NCBI GenBank assembly: GCA_965218045.1
Contig: CBDCJX010000002.1
Location: 62,001 to 126,000 of the forward strand
DNA: 64,000 nucleotides
From: CAVRCA01 sp965218045
Lineage (GTDB): Bacteria; Pseudomonadota; Alphaproteobacteria; Acetobacterales; Acetobacteraceae
Direction: 5' to 3'
Of the stretch, positions 1 through 9,217 are shown one piece after another. The position numbers were made by a program, and so were the translations under genes. The notes under the pieces are model-generated. The model was given only the letters and a program-made list of their open reading frames with translations. It did no database searches and was not told the DNA's origin. Position 1 is the stretch's first letter. Every line of letters starts with the position of its first letter.

Positions 1-93
1 CCGCAGCCCGTCGGCGCGGCCACGCACCAGGCGGCCGACGCCGACCAGGATGCTCGGCCGGCGTCCGGGACCGCGCGGCGCGGGATCGCTCAT
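1..93 (-). CDS. Unidentified protein, N-terminal 31 residues only
   Basis: An ATG here overlaps the dapE stop as ATGA, so this gene is probably translationally coupled as the third gene of a dapD-dapE operon. The visible peptide begins MSDPAPRGPGRRPSILVGVG and is rich in Arg, Gly and Pro. The gene runs off the left edge. I see no diagnostic motif and do not recognise the family; truA sits near dapE in related genomes, but this N-terminus does not look like TruA. Confidence 0.5.
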   Translation of the reverse strand, partial: MSDPAPRGPGRRPSILVGVGRLVRGRADGLR

Positions 94-1225
94 GGCAGGA
101 ACGCCGCGATCGTGGCGGCGTAGATCCGCGCCAGTTGCCGCAGTTCGGCCACCGGGACGCACTCGTCGGCCTGGTGCATCGTGGCACCGACCAGGCCGAA
201 CTCGGCCACCGGGCAGAGCCGGGCGATGAAACGGGCATCCGAAGTGCCGCCGCCGGTGTCCAGCGCCGGTTCGCGGCCGACCACCTGGGCGATCGCGTGC
301 CGCAACGTGTCGACCATCGGGCCGGGCGTGGTGAGGAAGCTCTCGCCGCTGACAGCGACATGGAGCTCGAACCTGTCGGCGTCGGCGTGCTGCGCCAGCA
401 CGGCGCGCAGCCAGCCGGTCAGCGAGGCGCCGTTGTGGCGGTCGTTGAAGCGGATGTTCAGCGCCGCACGCGCCGTCGCCGGGATCACGTTGGTCGCCGG
501 GTTGCCGACATCGAGGCTGGTGAGCTGCAACGAGGACGGCTCGAACCACGCGCTGCCGGCGTCGAGCGGTGCGGCGGTGAGCGCGGCGCAGGCGCGGACG
601 AGGCGATGCACCGGGTTGTCGGCGCGTTGCGGGTAGGCGACGTGGCCCTGGGTGCCGTGGATCGCGATCCGGGCGTTGAGGCTGCCGCGTCGGCCGATCT
701 TGATCATGTCGCCGAGGCGGACCGGGTTGGTCGGCTCGCCGACGATGCAGAAATCCGGCACCTGATTGTTCGCCGCCATCCAGTCGAGCACCCGCGTGGT
801 GCCGTCCACCGCCGGGCCTTCCTCGTCGCCGGTGATCAGCAGGCTGATTGAACCGGCGGTCGGCGCGCCGGCCGCAAGATGCCGCGCCACGGCGGCGACG
901 AAGGCGGCGATCGCCCCTTTCATGTCGCAGGCGCCGCGCCCGTACAGCACGTCATCGCGCACCTCGCCGCCGAACGGGTCGGCACGCCACTCCGCCTCGC
1001 CCGCTGGCACCACGTCGGTGTGCCCGGCGAAACACAGATGCGGGCCGCCCTCGCCGATCCGCGCGAACAGGTTCTCGATCTCGCCGAACCGCAGCCGCGT
1101 GACGCTGAACCCAAGCCGCTCCAGCGCATCGGCGAGCACGCCTTGTGTTCCGGCATCAGCCGGTGTGACCGAGGCGCAGCGGATCAGCGCCTGCGCCAGC
1201 GGAAGGGGGTCATCGAGGCCGTGGG

Positions 1226-1229
<4 letters not shown>
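90..1229 (-). CDS. dapE: Succinyl-diaminopimelate desuccinylase
   Basis: This cytosolic M20-family metallohydrolase releases succinate from N-succinyl-LL-2,6-diaminopimelate in the succinylase branch of lysine and peptidoglycan DAP synthesis. The family metal-site motifs are visible: GHTDVVP, GRGACDMKG, TGDEEGPA, GEPT and a C-terminal GGTSDARF. I chose a TTG start that overlaps the dapD stop as TTGA, giving 379 residues starting (M)THGLDDPLPLAQ, the usual length for DapE. A longer reading frame runs 24 codons further into dapD, but that extension is Arg-rich and unlike DapE. It is coupled to dapD upstream and to an unidentified gene downstream. Confidence 0.95.
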
Positions 1230-2065
<836 letters not shown>

Positions 2066-2094
2066 CGGGTTTCCTCGGTTCGGGGTGCCGGGGA

Positions 2095-2123
2095 CTCATG
2101 CGCAGCGCCCCCGGTCCTGTCAA
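2095..2123 (-). promoter_or_regulatory. Putative sigma70-type promoter of dapD-dapE
   Basis: On the minus strand a perfect TTGACA is followed after 17 bases by CATGAG (three of six matches to TATAAT). It sits 30 bases upstream of the dapD ATG, in the gap between dapD and the divergent diguanylate cyclase gene. The -35 and spacing are strong and the -10 is weak. Confidence 0.45.
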
Positions 2124-2213
2124 CGCGGCCCCAAGCCGCAAGCTTGGCGATAACCGCGCCTTTACCTCCGTGGTGTTTGATGGCGCTGCCGCAGGAGCGA
2201 GATCCGTTTCACC

Positions 2214-3620
2214 ATGCACGAGATGTTCGACGCCCATCCCGCCGGCGCGGAGTTGATCGGCTCGCGGTCCGATGCGTTGTGCAGCGCCCTGCTGGACAGC
2301 CGCCAGCGATGGCGCGACCTCGTGGGCCTGGTCGCCGATCTCGCCTTCGAGACGGATCAATGGGGGCGCTTCGTTTTCGTCTATCCCGATCCGGCGCTGG
2401 ATTGGGCGTCCGCCACCTTGATCGGCCAGCCGGCCGAGCTGCTGGTGGCGGACGCGACGGCGACCACGGGCTTCAATCCGTTTCGGCCGACCGCCCCGAT
2501 CCGCCGACGCCGCGCCTGGGTCAAGCGGGCCGACGGCAGCTACTGCTGTCTCTCCTTCTTCGTCACCCCGCTGGTCGATGACCAGGGCGGCATCGTCGGC
2601 GCGCGTGGCGTGGCGCTGGACGTGACCGAGAACAGCGCCGACGAGGGGCATATCGCGGCGGCGCTGCGTCGTGGCGAGGTGCTCGACCACGTCCTGTGGC
2701 GCATGCGCCAGGAGGTGCTGGCGCCGCGGATGATGCACGCCGCCCTCGATGCCTTGATGCGGGCGGTCGGGGCCGAGGGCGGCGCGGTCGTCCGCGCGCC
2801 CGGGGCCGGGCAGGACCCGACCTTGCTGTATCAGGTGGGGATCGGCGCCGACGCGACGCTGCCGACCGTGGTCGGGTTGCTGGGCAGCGGCCGTGCCACC
2901 ATCGCCGCCACGACCCCCGACCAGCGACCGATCGTGATGTCGAGCTGCGACATGCGGCCCGGCGAGCAGGTGGCGCTCGCCCTGTGGCGCCGGTCCGGCG
3001 GACGCGCCTGGGATGCCGAGGAGGAGCTGCTTGTCGCCTCGTCGAGCACGGTGATCCGGGTCATCCTCGAGCACGACGCGATCCAGGACGAGATGCACCG
3101 GCAGGCGCGCACCGACGCGCTGACCGGGTTGTTCAACCGACGCGCCTTCTTCGAGGAGCTGGACCGGCACATCCCCCGGCTGGAGCGCGAGGAGCTGCCG
3201 GGCACGCTGATGTTCCTCGACCTCGACCACTTCAAGACGCTGAACGATCGGCTTGGCCACCAGGTCGGCGACCAGGCGCTGCTCACCACCGCCGCGCTGC
3301 TGCGCAACACCGTCCGCCCGACCGACCTCGTTGCGCGGTTCGGCGGCGACGAGTTCGCCGTGTGGCTGAACGGCGCCGACCACCTGACCGCCGCCGAGCG
3401 CGCCGAAGCGCTCCGGGTCCAGGCGCCACGAGCGCTGGCCGATCTGACCGCCGGCAAGTCGCCCCCGCTCACCATGTCGATCGGCATCGCCACCCGCAGC
3501 CCGGGCTCGGTGGAGACGATCGAGAGCGTCATGCGTCGCGCCGACGAGGCCATGTACGAGGTGAAGCGGTCTGGCCGTGGTTACTGGCTCGTCTCGCCGG
3601 AGGATCCCGCTTGCCTCTGA
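2214..3620 (+). CDS. PAS/GAF-like diguanylate cyclase (GGDEF)
   Basis: This predicted cytosolic enzyme makes cyclic di-GMP from two GTP. The order of parts is an N-terminal PAS-like segment (about residues 35-135, containing ETDQWGRFVFVYPD), a GAF-like region (about 150-290) and a C-terminal GGDEF domain (about 300-460). The active site is intact as RFGGDEF (GGDEF at 377-381). An RPTD sequence lies exactly five residues before it, the spacing of the allosteric product-inhibition I-site. There is no membrane segment or EAL domain. Its last ten bases overlap the start of the DUF2336 gene, so the two are probably co-translated. The signal sensed is unknown. Confidence 0.9.
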   Translation: MHEMFDAHPAGAELIGSRSDALCSALLDSRQRWRDLVGLVADLAFETDQWGRFVFVYPDPALDWASATLIGQPAELLVADATATTGFNPFRPTAPIRRRRAWVKRADGSYCCLSFFVTPLVDDQGGIVGARGVALDVTENSADEGHIAAALRRGEVLDHVLWRMRQEVLAPRMMHAALDALMRAVGAEGGAVVRAPGAGQDPTLLYQVGIGADATLPTVVGLLGSGRATIAATTPDQRPIVMSSCDMRPGEQVALALWRRSGGRAWDAEEELLVASSSTVIRVILEHDAIQDEMHRQARTDALTGLFNRRAFFEELDRHIPRLEREELPGTLMFLDLDHFKTLNDRLGHQVGDQALLTTAALLRNTVRPTDLVARFGGDEFAVWLNGADHLTAAERAEALRVQAPRALADLTAGKSPPLTMSIGIATRSPGSVETIESVMRRADEAMYEVKRSGRGYWLVSPEDPACL

Positions 3621-4873
3621 TCGGACTTGCCGCGATCGCCGGATACGAGGCCGCCAACGCCTTCGCGGTTGGCACCGACGAGGCCACGCGGGTGAGGCTC
3701 GGCGCCAGCGCCGACACGCCGCCAGAGATGCTCTACTATCTGGCGAGCGACCCCGCCGTCACGGTTCGCGCCGCGGTGGCGATGAACGAGGCGACCCCGA
3801 TCCGCGCCGCGCACCTGCTGGCGGAGGACGAGGATGAACGGGTGCGCGCGTTGATCGCCCGCCAGCTCGCCGCCTTGGCGCCCGGTTTGACGGATCGGGA
3901 GCACGAGCGGGTCCGTCGGCAGACCTACGAGGCGCTGGTCGCACTCGTCGCCGATCAGGCGGTGCGCGTTCGCGCCACCTTGAGCGAGGTGCTGAAGGAA
4001 CTGCCCGACGCCCCGCGTGAGCTGATCCTGGCGCTGGCGCACGACCCGGCGGTGATGGTGAGCGAGCCGGTGATCCGGCTGTCGCCGCTGCTGACCGCGC
4101 AGGACCTGCTGACCTTGCTGGCGCCGAGCCGTCCGCCCACCACCCTCGCGGTCGCCCGGCGGCCGCTGCTCGACGAGACGGTGTGCGACGCGATCGCGGC
4201 CACCGCCGACGTCGCCGCGATCCGTGCGCTGCTGCAAAACCGTTCGGCGGCGATCCGGGAGAGCACCTTGGACGCGCTGGTGGCGAAGGCGACCACCCAC
4301 ATCGAATGGCACGAGCCGCTGGTCCACCGCCCCACGCTGTCGCACCGCTCGGCCAAGCGGCTGTCGGAGATGGTCGCCGACAATCTGCTGGGCGTGCTTG
4401 CCGCGCGGACCGATCTTGACCCGTCCCTGCTCGCCGACCTGCGCCGCCGGCTCGACGCGGCCGCGCTCGCCTGGACGGTTCCGCCGCCGGCGCGTTGGGG
4501 CGCCGGACCCAAGCCGGCCTCCGTCGCGCCGCCGCCCGTCGCCGGGGAGCCGAGCAATGCCCCGAGCGGCGAGGCCGGGCTGCTCGAGGCGATCCAGCGC
4601 GGCGACGTCCGCTCGGCCTCGGTGCTGCTCGCGCTGGCGGCGGGGGTGTCGCTCGCGGTGGTTGACCGCGCGGTGTCGCTGCGCAGCACCAAGGGGCTGG
4701 TCAGCCTGCTCTGGAAGGCCGGCTACGGCATGGCGATCGCCGGCCCGCTGCAAGCGCTGCTGACCCGTGTGGCGCCCAACGAGCTGCTTGCGCCCACCCG
4801 CGACGGCGGCTTCCCGCTCGCCGTCGAGGAGATGCGCTGGCAGGTCGAGTTCCTCAGCCGCGGCGGCCGCTGA
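3611..4873 (+). CDS. DUF2336-type protein
   Basis: This 420-residue protein has a helical-repeat character: many short leucine/alanine helices such as HLLAEDEDERVRALIARQLA and DLLTLLAPS, as in the alphaproteobacterial DUF2336 family. The start is a TTG inside the end of the diguanylate cyclase gene. A GGAGGA ribosome site ends six bases before it, which decides this start over the long upstream reading frame. A linker rich in Pro and Ala (about 295-325) separates two helical parts. Overlap with a GGDEF gene suggests a role in cyclic di-GMP signalling, but this is inference from context. It converges with argB at two bases' distance. Confidence 0.75.
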   Translation: MPLIGLAAIAGYEAANAFAVGTDEATRVRLGASADTPPEMLYYLASDPAVTVRAAVAMNEATPIRAAHLLAEDEDERVRALIARQLAALAPGLTDREHERVRRQTYEALVALVADQAVRVRATLSEVLKELPDAPRELILALAHDPAVMVSEPVIRLSPLLTAQDLLTLLAPSRPPTTLAVARRPLLDETVCDAIAATADVAAIRALLQNRSAAIRESTLDALVAKATTHIEWHEPLVHRPTLSHRSAKRLSEMVADNLLGVLAARTDLDPSLLADLRRRLDAAALAWTVPPPARWGAGPKPASVAPPPVAGEPSNAPSGEAGLLEAIQRGDVRSASVLLALAAGVSLAVVDRAVSLRSTKGLVSLLWKAGYGMAIAGPLQALLTRVAPNELLAPTRDGGFPLAVEEMRWQVEFLSRGGR

Positions 4874-4875
4874 GC

Positions 4876-5790
4876 TCAGGTGCGGATCAGCGTGCCGATC
4901 CCGCTCTCGGTGAACAGCTCCAGCAGGCAGGCATGCGGCAGTCGTCCGTCCAGGATCACCGCCCCCTTGACGCCGGCGCGCACCGCGTTCGCGCAGGTCT
5001 CCACCTTCGGGATCATGCCGCCCGAGATCATCCCGCTGGCGATGCCCCGCTCGACATCGGCGATGCGGAGCTCCGGCACCAGCGCCTTGCTCTCGTCGAG
5101 CACGCCGGCGACGTCGGTCAGCATCAGCAGCCGGGTCGCGCCGAGCGCGCCGGCGACCGCGCCGGCGACCGTGTCGGCGTTGATGTTGTAGGTCGCGCCA
5201 TCGGCGCCCACGCCCACCGGCGCGATCACCGGGATCAGCCCGGCCCCGGTGAGCGCGTGGATCACCCGCACGTCGACATGCTCGGGCTCGCCGACGAAGC
5301 CGAGGTCGAGCACCCGCTCGATCCGGCTGCCCGGGTCGACCGTGGCGCGGCTGAGCTTGCGCGCCCGGATCATCGCGCCGTCCTTGCCGCAGATCCCCAC
5401 CGCCAGCGCGCCGGCCTTGTTGATCAGCGACGTGACGTGCTTGTTGACGGTCCCGGCCAAGACCATCTCGACCACCTCGACCATCGCCGCGTCGGTCACC
5501 CGCAGGCCGTCGATGAAGGTCGACTGGATCGCCAGCCGCTTGAGCATCGCGTTGATCTGCGGCCCGCCGCCATGCACCACCACCGGATTAATGCCGACCT
5601 GCTTGAGCAGCGCGATGTCGCTGCCGAACTGGTCCGCCATCGCCCCCTCTTCCATGGCATGGCCACCGTATTTCACCACCACCGTCGCACCGGCGTAGCG
5701 GCGCAGATAGGGCAAGGCGTGGGCCAGGGTGCGGGCCTGCTCGGCGGCTTGCGCGATCTCGCCGGGGGAGGCCGCTCGTGTGCCGGTCAT
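4876..5790 (-). CDS. argB: Acetylglutamate kinase
   Basis: This enzyme phosphorylates N-acetyl-L-glutamate with ATP, the second step of arginine synthesis. Amino-acid-kinase motifs are present: VVKYGGHAME near the N-terminus for nucleotide binding, VVHGGGPQIN for the substrate loop, and a C-terminal GGMIPKVETCANAV segment. The length, 304 residues, is typical and includes an N-terminal helical stretch of about 25 residues as in many arginine-sensitive enzymes. The ATG is clear. It is the last gene of the rpmH-rnpA-yidD-yidC-engB-argB run, 55 bases after engB. Confidence 0.97.
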   Translation of the reverse strand: MTGTRAASPGEIAQAAEQARTLAHALPYLRRYAGATVVVKYGGHAMEEGAMADQFGSDIALLKQVGINPVVVHGGGPQINAMLKRLAIQSTFIDGLRVTDAAMVEVVEMVLAGTVNKHVTSLINKAGALAVGICGKDGAMIRARKLSRATVDPGSRIERVLDLGFVGEPEHVDVRVIHALTGAGLIPVIAPVGVGADGATYNINADTVAGAVAGALGATRLLMLTDVAGVLDESKALVPELRIADVERGIASGMISGGMIPKVETCANAVRAGVKGAVILDGRLPHACLLELFTESGIGTLIRT

Positions 5791-5845
5791 GGGGCTGTCT
5801 CCGCCGCGAGGGAGGCTTGGCTGTAGCGACGCCCGAGGCAGCCGG

Positions 5846-6517
5846 TCAAGCCGCCAGGCCGGCGAGCGCGGCGCGCATCTCGGGGATGCCGAGCCCGGTC
5901 TCGCTGCTGGTCACCAGCACCTCTGGGTACGCCGCCGGATGGCTCCGCGCCAGGCGATCAGCTTCCGCGCGCTTGCGGGCGAGCGGGCCGGGCTTGGTGC
6001 CGTCCGCCTTGGTCAGCACCAGCTGGAAGGTGACCGCGGCGCGGTCGAGCAGCGCCATCACCGCCGCGTCGGCGGGCTTGAACTCGATCCGCGCGTCGAG
6101 CAGCAGCATGGCGCGCCGCAGGCTCGGCCGGCCGCGCAGGTAGTCGAACATCAGCCCTTGCCAGTCCGCCTTGATGTCCTTGGGCGCCTGCGCGTAGCCG
6201 TAGCCCGGCATGTCGACCAGGGTGAGCCGCCCCTCGCCGAGATCGAAGAAGTTGAGCTGACGGGTCCGCCCCGGCTGGCCCGAGGCCCGCGCCAGCGCCC
6301 GCCGCCCGGTCAACGCATTCAGCAGCGACGACTTGCCGACATTGGACCGGCCGGCGAAGGCGATCTCCGGCGCCCCCGGCGGCGGGAGGTGCTCGTGCGT
6401 CGGCGCGCCGAGCACGAAGCGGCACGCGCCGGCGAACAGCACCCGACCGGCTTCGAGGCCCTCGTCCGCGTCTTCGCCTCCGCTTGCGGGAGGCGGTCGG
6501 GAGGAGGGATCGCTCAG
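5846..6517 (-). CDS. engB: Ribosome biogenesis GTPase YihA/EngB
   Basis: This GTPase is needed for late assembly of the large ribosomal subunit. The G motifs are intact: G1 GRSNVGKSS, G3 DMPGYG, G4 TKAD, and a switch region with PGRTRQLNFF. The start is uncertain. I give a CTG that overlaps the yidC stop as CTGA and leaves 223 residues. The conserved part of the family begins near EAGRVLFAGACRFVLGAP, so a start at or upstream of that point is required. An in-frame ATG 51 bases further upstream, inside yidC, gives 240 residues and is the main alternative. Neither has a good ribosome site, which suggests coupling to yidC. Confidence 0.9.
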   Translation of the reverse strand: MSDPSSRPPPASGGEDADEGLEAGRVLFAGACRFVLGAPTHEHLPPPGAPEIAFAGRSNVGKSSLLNALTGRRALARASGQPGRTRQLNFFDLGEGRLTLVDMPGYGYAQAPKDIKADWQGLMFDYLRGRPSLRRAMLLLDARIEFKPADAAVMALLDRAAVTFQLVLTKADGTKPGPLARKRAEADRLARSHPAAYPEVLVTSSETGLGIPEMRAALAGLAA

Positions 6518-8271
6518 GTGCGCGCCAGGTTGGGCTGCGGCAGCCGGGTGCGGCGCATGATCAGCCATTGCTGCGCGATCGAGAGCAGGTTGTTCCAGCT
6601 CCAGTAGATCACCAGCCCGGCCGGGAACCGCGCCAGCATGAAGGTGAAGATGATCGGCATGAACTGGAATATCCGTGCCTGCATCGGATCGGGCGGCGGC
6701 GGGTTCAGCTTCTGCTGCAGGAACATGGTGCAGCCCATGATCAGCGGCCACAGCCCGAGATGCAGGAACGGCGAGATCGTAGCCGGATCGAACGGGATCA
6801 GCCCGAACAGGTTGAACACGTTGGTCGGGTCGATCTGCGACAGGTCGTGGATCCAGCCGAAGAACGGCGCCTGCCGCATCTCGATGGTGACGAAGATCAC
6901 CTTGTAGAGCGAGAAGAACACCGGGATCTGCACCACCATCGGCAGGCAGCCGCTCGCCGGGTTGACCTTCTCGGCCCGGTACAGCGCCATCATCTCCGAC
7001 TGCATTTTTGCCGGATCTTCCTTCAGCCGCTCGCGCAGCGCCTGCACCTTTGGCGCCAGCAGCTTCATCCGGCTCATCGAGCGGTACGACTTGTTGGCGA
7101 GCGGGAAGAACAGCAGCTTGACGCCCAGCGTGAACGCCATGATCGCCAGGCCGAAATTGCCCAGGATCTCGTTGAGCCAGTCGAGCGCGTAGAAGATCGG
7201 CTTGGTCAGCCAGTAGAACAGGCCGAAATCCACCGCCTTGTCGAAATGCGGGACGTGATACTGGTTCTCGTAGCGATCCAGCAGGTTGACGATCTTGGCG
7301 CCGGCGAACAGGTGGGTCGACAACCCGGTGTCACCCCCGGCCGGGACGGTCTGCGGCTGCGCGGTCGCGTAGTCCACCTGGTAGTGATCGCCATTGTCGC
7401 TGGTGTGCCGAAAGGTGACGGTCGAGGCGACCGACTGGTCGGGCACCAGCGCGGTGAGCCAGTACTTGTCGGTGATGCCGGCCCAGCCGCCATCGCCCGT
7501 GGCGGTATAGGCGACGCCGTCGTGCTTCTCCCCCTCACTCTTGGCGCTGGAGTATTTGACCTCCTCGAGCCTGTCGTTGGCGACGCCGAGCAGCCCCTCG
7601 AACAGGATGTAATAGCCGGCCACCGCCGGGGTGTAGTCGCGGCGGACGCGCGCCCACGGGAACAGCTTCACCGGCGCCGTGGTGTTGTTGCGGACCTGCT
7701 GCTGCACCGAGAACATGTAGTTGTCATCGACCGAAAGCCGGATCTCGAACACCAGGCCCCCGCCATTGTCCCAGCTCAGGGTCACCGGATGGCCGGCGGT
7801 GAGCTCGGGCGCCGAGGCGGTCCACACGGTGTCGTTGCCCGGCAGCTTGACCGAGGTGCCCGGGGCCGCCGACCAGCCATACTGCACGTAATACGGGCGC
7901 GGCTCGGAACGCGGCTCCAGCAGCCGGACCAGCGGGGAGCTCGGCGACAGGGTCTCGTGGTAGTCCGACAGCACCAGGTCATCCAGCCGGGCGCCAAGCA
8001 GGCTGATCGAGCCCTGCACGCGGGGTGCGGCGATCTTCAGGCGCGGCACCTGCTTCGGCACCGCCTCCTGCCCGGTCGGCGGGGCGTGGGTGCCGGCATC
8101 CGGCGAGCCCTCCTTCGGCGTGAGGCCGCCGCCCGATCGGGGGGCCGTGGTGCTGGCCTGCTGCGTCGGCGGCGGTGCCGGATGCGGCAGGTGCGGCGAC
8201 ACCAGCAGCTGGAAGCCCAGGAGGATCGCAATCGACACCGCGATCGCAAGGAACAGCCGCTTCTGGTCCAT
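6514..8271 (-). CDS. yidC: Membrane protein insertase YidC
   Basis: This Oxa1-family insertase places and folds inner-membrane proteins, alone or with SecYEG. The 585-residue protein starts MDQKRLFLAIAVSIAILLGF, an N-terminal membrane anchor. A Pro/Thr-rich linker and a large periplasmic domain (about 65-340) follow. The C-terminal insertase core has membrane segments, including LGLWPLIMGCTMFLQQKL and FQFMPIIFTFMLARFPAGLV. The ATG lies 28 bases after the yidD stop. It is cotranscribed with rpmH, rnpA and yidD, the classical arrangement, and overlaps engB. Confidence 0.97.
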   Translation of the reverse strand: MDQKRLFLAIAVSIAILLGFQLLVSPHLPHPAPPPTQQASTTAPRSGGGLTPKEGSPDAGTHAPPTGQEAVPKQVPRLKIAAPRVQGSISLLGARLDDLVLSDYHETLSPSSPLVRLLEPRSEPRPYYVQYGWSAAPGTSVKLPGNDTVWTASAPELTAGHPVTLSWDNGGGLVFEIRLSVDDNYMFSVQQQVRNNTTAPVKLFPWARVRRDYTPAVAGYYILFEGLLGVANDRLEEVKYSSAKSEGEKHDGVAYTATGDGGWAGITDKYWLTALVPDQSVASTVTFRHTSDNGDHYQVDYATAQPQTVPAGGDTGLSTHLFAGAKIVNLLDRYENQYHVPHFDKAVDFGLFYWLTKPIFYALDWLNEILGNFGLAIMAFTLGVKLLFFPLANKSYRSMSRMKLLAPKVQALRERLKEDPAKMQSEMMALYRAEKVNPASGCLPMVVQIPVFFSLYKVIFVTIEMRQAPFFGWIHDLSQIDPTNVFNLFGLIPFDPATISPFLHLGLWPLIMGCTMFLQQKLNPPPPDPMQARIFQFMPIIFTFMLARFPAGLVIYWSWNNLLSIAQQWLIMRRTRLPQPNLART

Positions 8272-8299
8272 CAAAGCCCCATCTGGAGAGGTCCGCTGG

Positions 8300-8548
8300 T
8301 CAGGACCCGGCGCCGTCGGGCGGGGTCCGCGTCGGCACCGGATCGTAGCCGCCCGCGCCCCACGGGTTGCAGCGCAGGATGCGTCCCGCCGCAAGCGCGC
8401 TGCCGTGGACCACCCCATGCGATCGCAGCGCGCCCACCGCGTAGTCGCTGCAACTCGGGTAGAACCGGCAGTTGGGCCCGATCAACGGCCGCACCGTCCA
8501 CTGGTAGACGCGCACCGTGGCAACCCCGATCTCGGCGCCCACGGTCAT
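8300..8548 (-). CDS. yidD: Membrane protein insertion efficiency factor YidD
   Basis: This small, membrane-peripheral protein assists YidC-dependent insertion. It has 82 residues and carries the family core NCRFYPSCSDYA and a downstream RILRCNPWGAGGYDPVP with the conserved Cys-Asn-Pro. The ATG overlaps the rnpA stop as ATGA, fixing the start within a longer open frame. It lies between rnpA and yidC as expected. Confidence 0.96.
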   Translation of the reverse strand: MTVGAEIGVATVRVYQWTVRPLIGPNCRFYPSCSDYAVGALRSHGVVHGSALAAGRILRCNPWGAGGYDPVPTRTPPDGAGS

Positions 8549-8883
8549 GTCACGCCCGCCTTGGTCATCGCCCGACGGAAATCCTGTTGCAACGCCTCGA
8601 ATGGTCTCCCGCGCGTCTTGTCCCGGCCTATCAGCACCAGGTCCACGCCGGCGAGCGATTGGTCGCGCAGCACCAGGCGGGCGGCTTCCTTCAGTCGGCG
8701 TCGGGTGCGGTTGCGGACCACGGCATTGCCCACCTTGCGGGTCACGGTGAAGCCTAGCCGCGCCGGTCCGGTGTCCGCGCGCGCCAGCGCCTGCAACACC
8801 AGGCCGGGCATCGCCGCGCGACGACCGGTGGCGGCGACGCGCAGGAACTCCGCCCGGCGCTTCAGGCGCTGCGGCGGCATCAT
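8545..8883 (-). CDS. rnpA: Ribonuclease P protein component
   Basis: This basic protein subunit of RNase P helps the RNA subunit remove 5' leaders from pre-tRNAs. It has 112 residues, starts MMPPQRLKRRAEF, and carries the RNR signature in RNRTRRRLKEAARL after GFTVTRKVGNAVV. Two adjacent ATGs are possible starts and the first is given. It is 11 bases downstream of rpmH and overlaps yidD by four bases. Confidence 0.96.
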   Translation of the reverse strand: MMPPQRLKRRAEFLRVAATGRRAAMPGLVLQALARADTGPARLGFTVTRKVGNAVVRNRTRRRLKEAARLVLRDQSLAGVDLVLIGRDKTRGRPFEALQQDFRRAMTKAGVT

Positions 8884-8894
8884 GTCGGGCGTGG

Positions 8895-9029
8895 TCAGGC
8901 GGAGAGGCGCTTGCGGCCCTTGGCCCGACGATTGGCGAGGACCTTGCGGCCACCAACGGTCGCCATGCGGGCGCGGAAGCCGTGCCGCCGCTTGCGGACC
9001 AGCTTCGACGGTTGATAGGTACGCTTCAC
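8895..9029 (-). CDS. rpmH: 50S ribosomal protein L34
   Basis: The 44-residue sequence begins (M)KRTYQPSKLVRKRRHGF and ends GRKRLSA, the whole of L34, one of the smallest large-subunit proteins. The start codon is GTG, preceded by a GGAGAG ribosome site seven bases upstream. It is the first gene of the rpmH-rnpA-yidD-yidC-engB-argB cluster, with a near-consensus promoter about 90 bases upstream. Confidence 0.98.
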   Translation of the reverse strand: MKRTYQPSKLVRKRRHGFRARMATVGGRKVLANRRAKGRKRLSA

Positions 9030-9117
9030 GACACTCTCCGGTTCGGATACTGGCCGATTTGAATACTGGCCGCGCGGGCCGTCGCGAGGCCCGGCTCGGC
9101 CTCATCGCAAGCGGCGG

Positions 9118-9146
9118 CTTATAGGAGCAGGACCGGGAGCCGTCAA
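9118..9146 (-). promoter_or_regulatory. Strong sigma70-type promoter for the rpmH cluster
   Basis: On the minus strand TTGACG and TATAAG are separated by exactly 17 bases, each with five of six consensus positions. It is 89 bases upstream of the rpmH GTG and matches the strong expression expected for a ribosomal protein gene. Confidence 0.75.
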
Positions 9147-9217
9147 TTCGCGCCCAGCACCGGAGCCGGGTAAGACGGGCGCCATGCGTCACCCAAGCCG
9201 CCTCCGGCCGCCGACCG

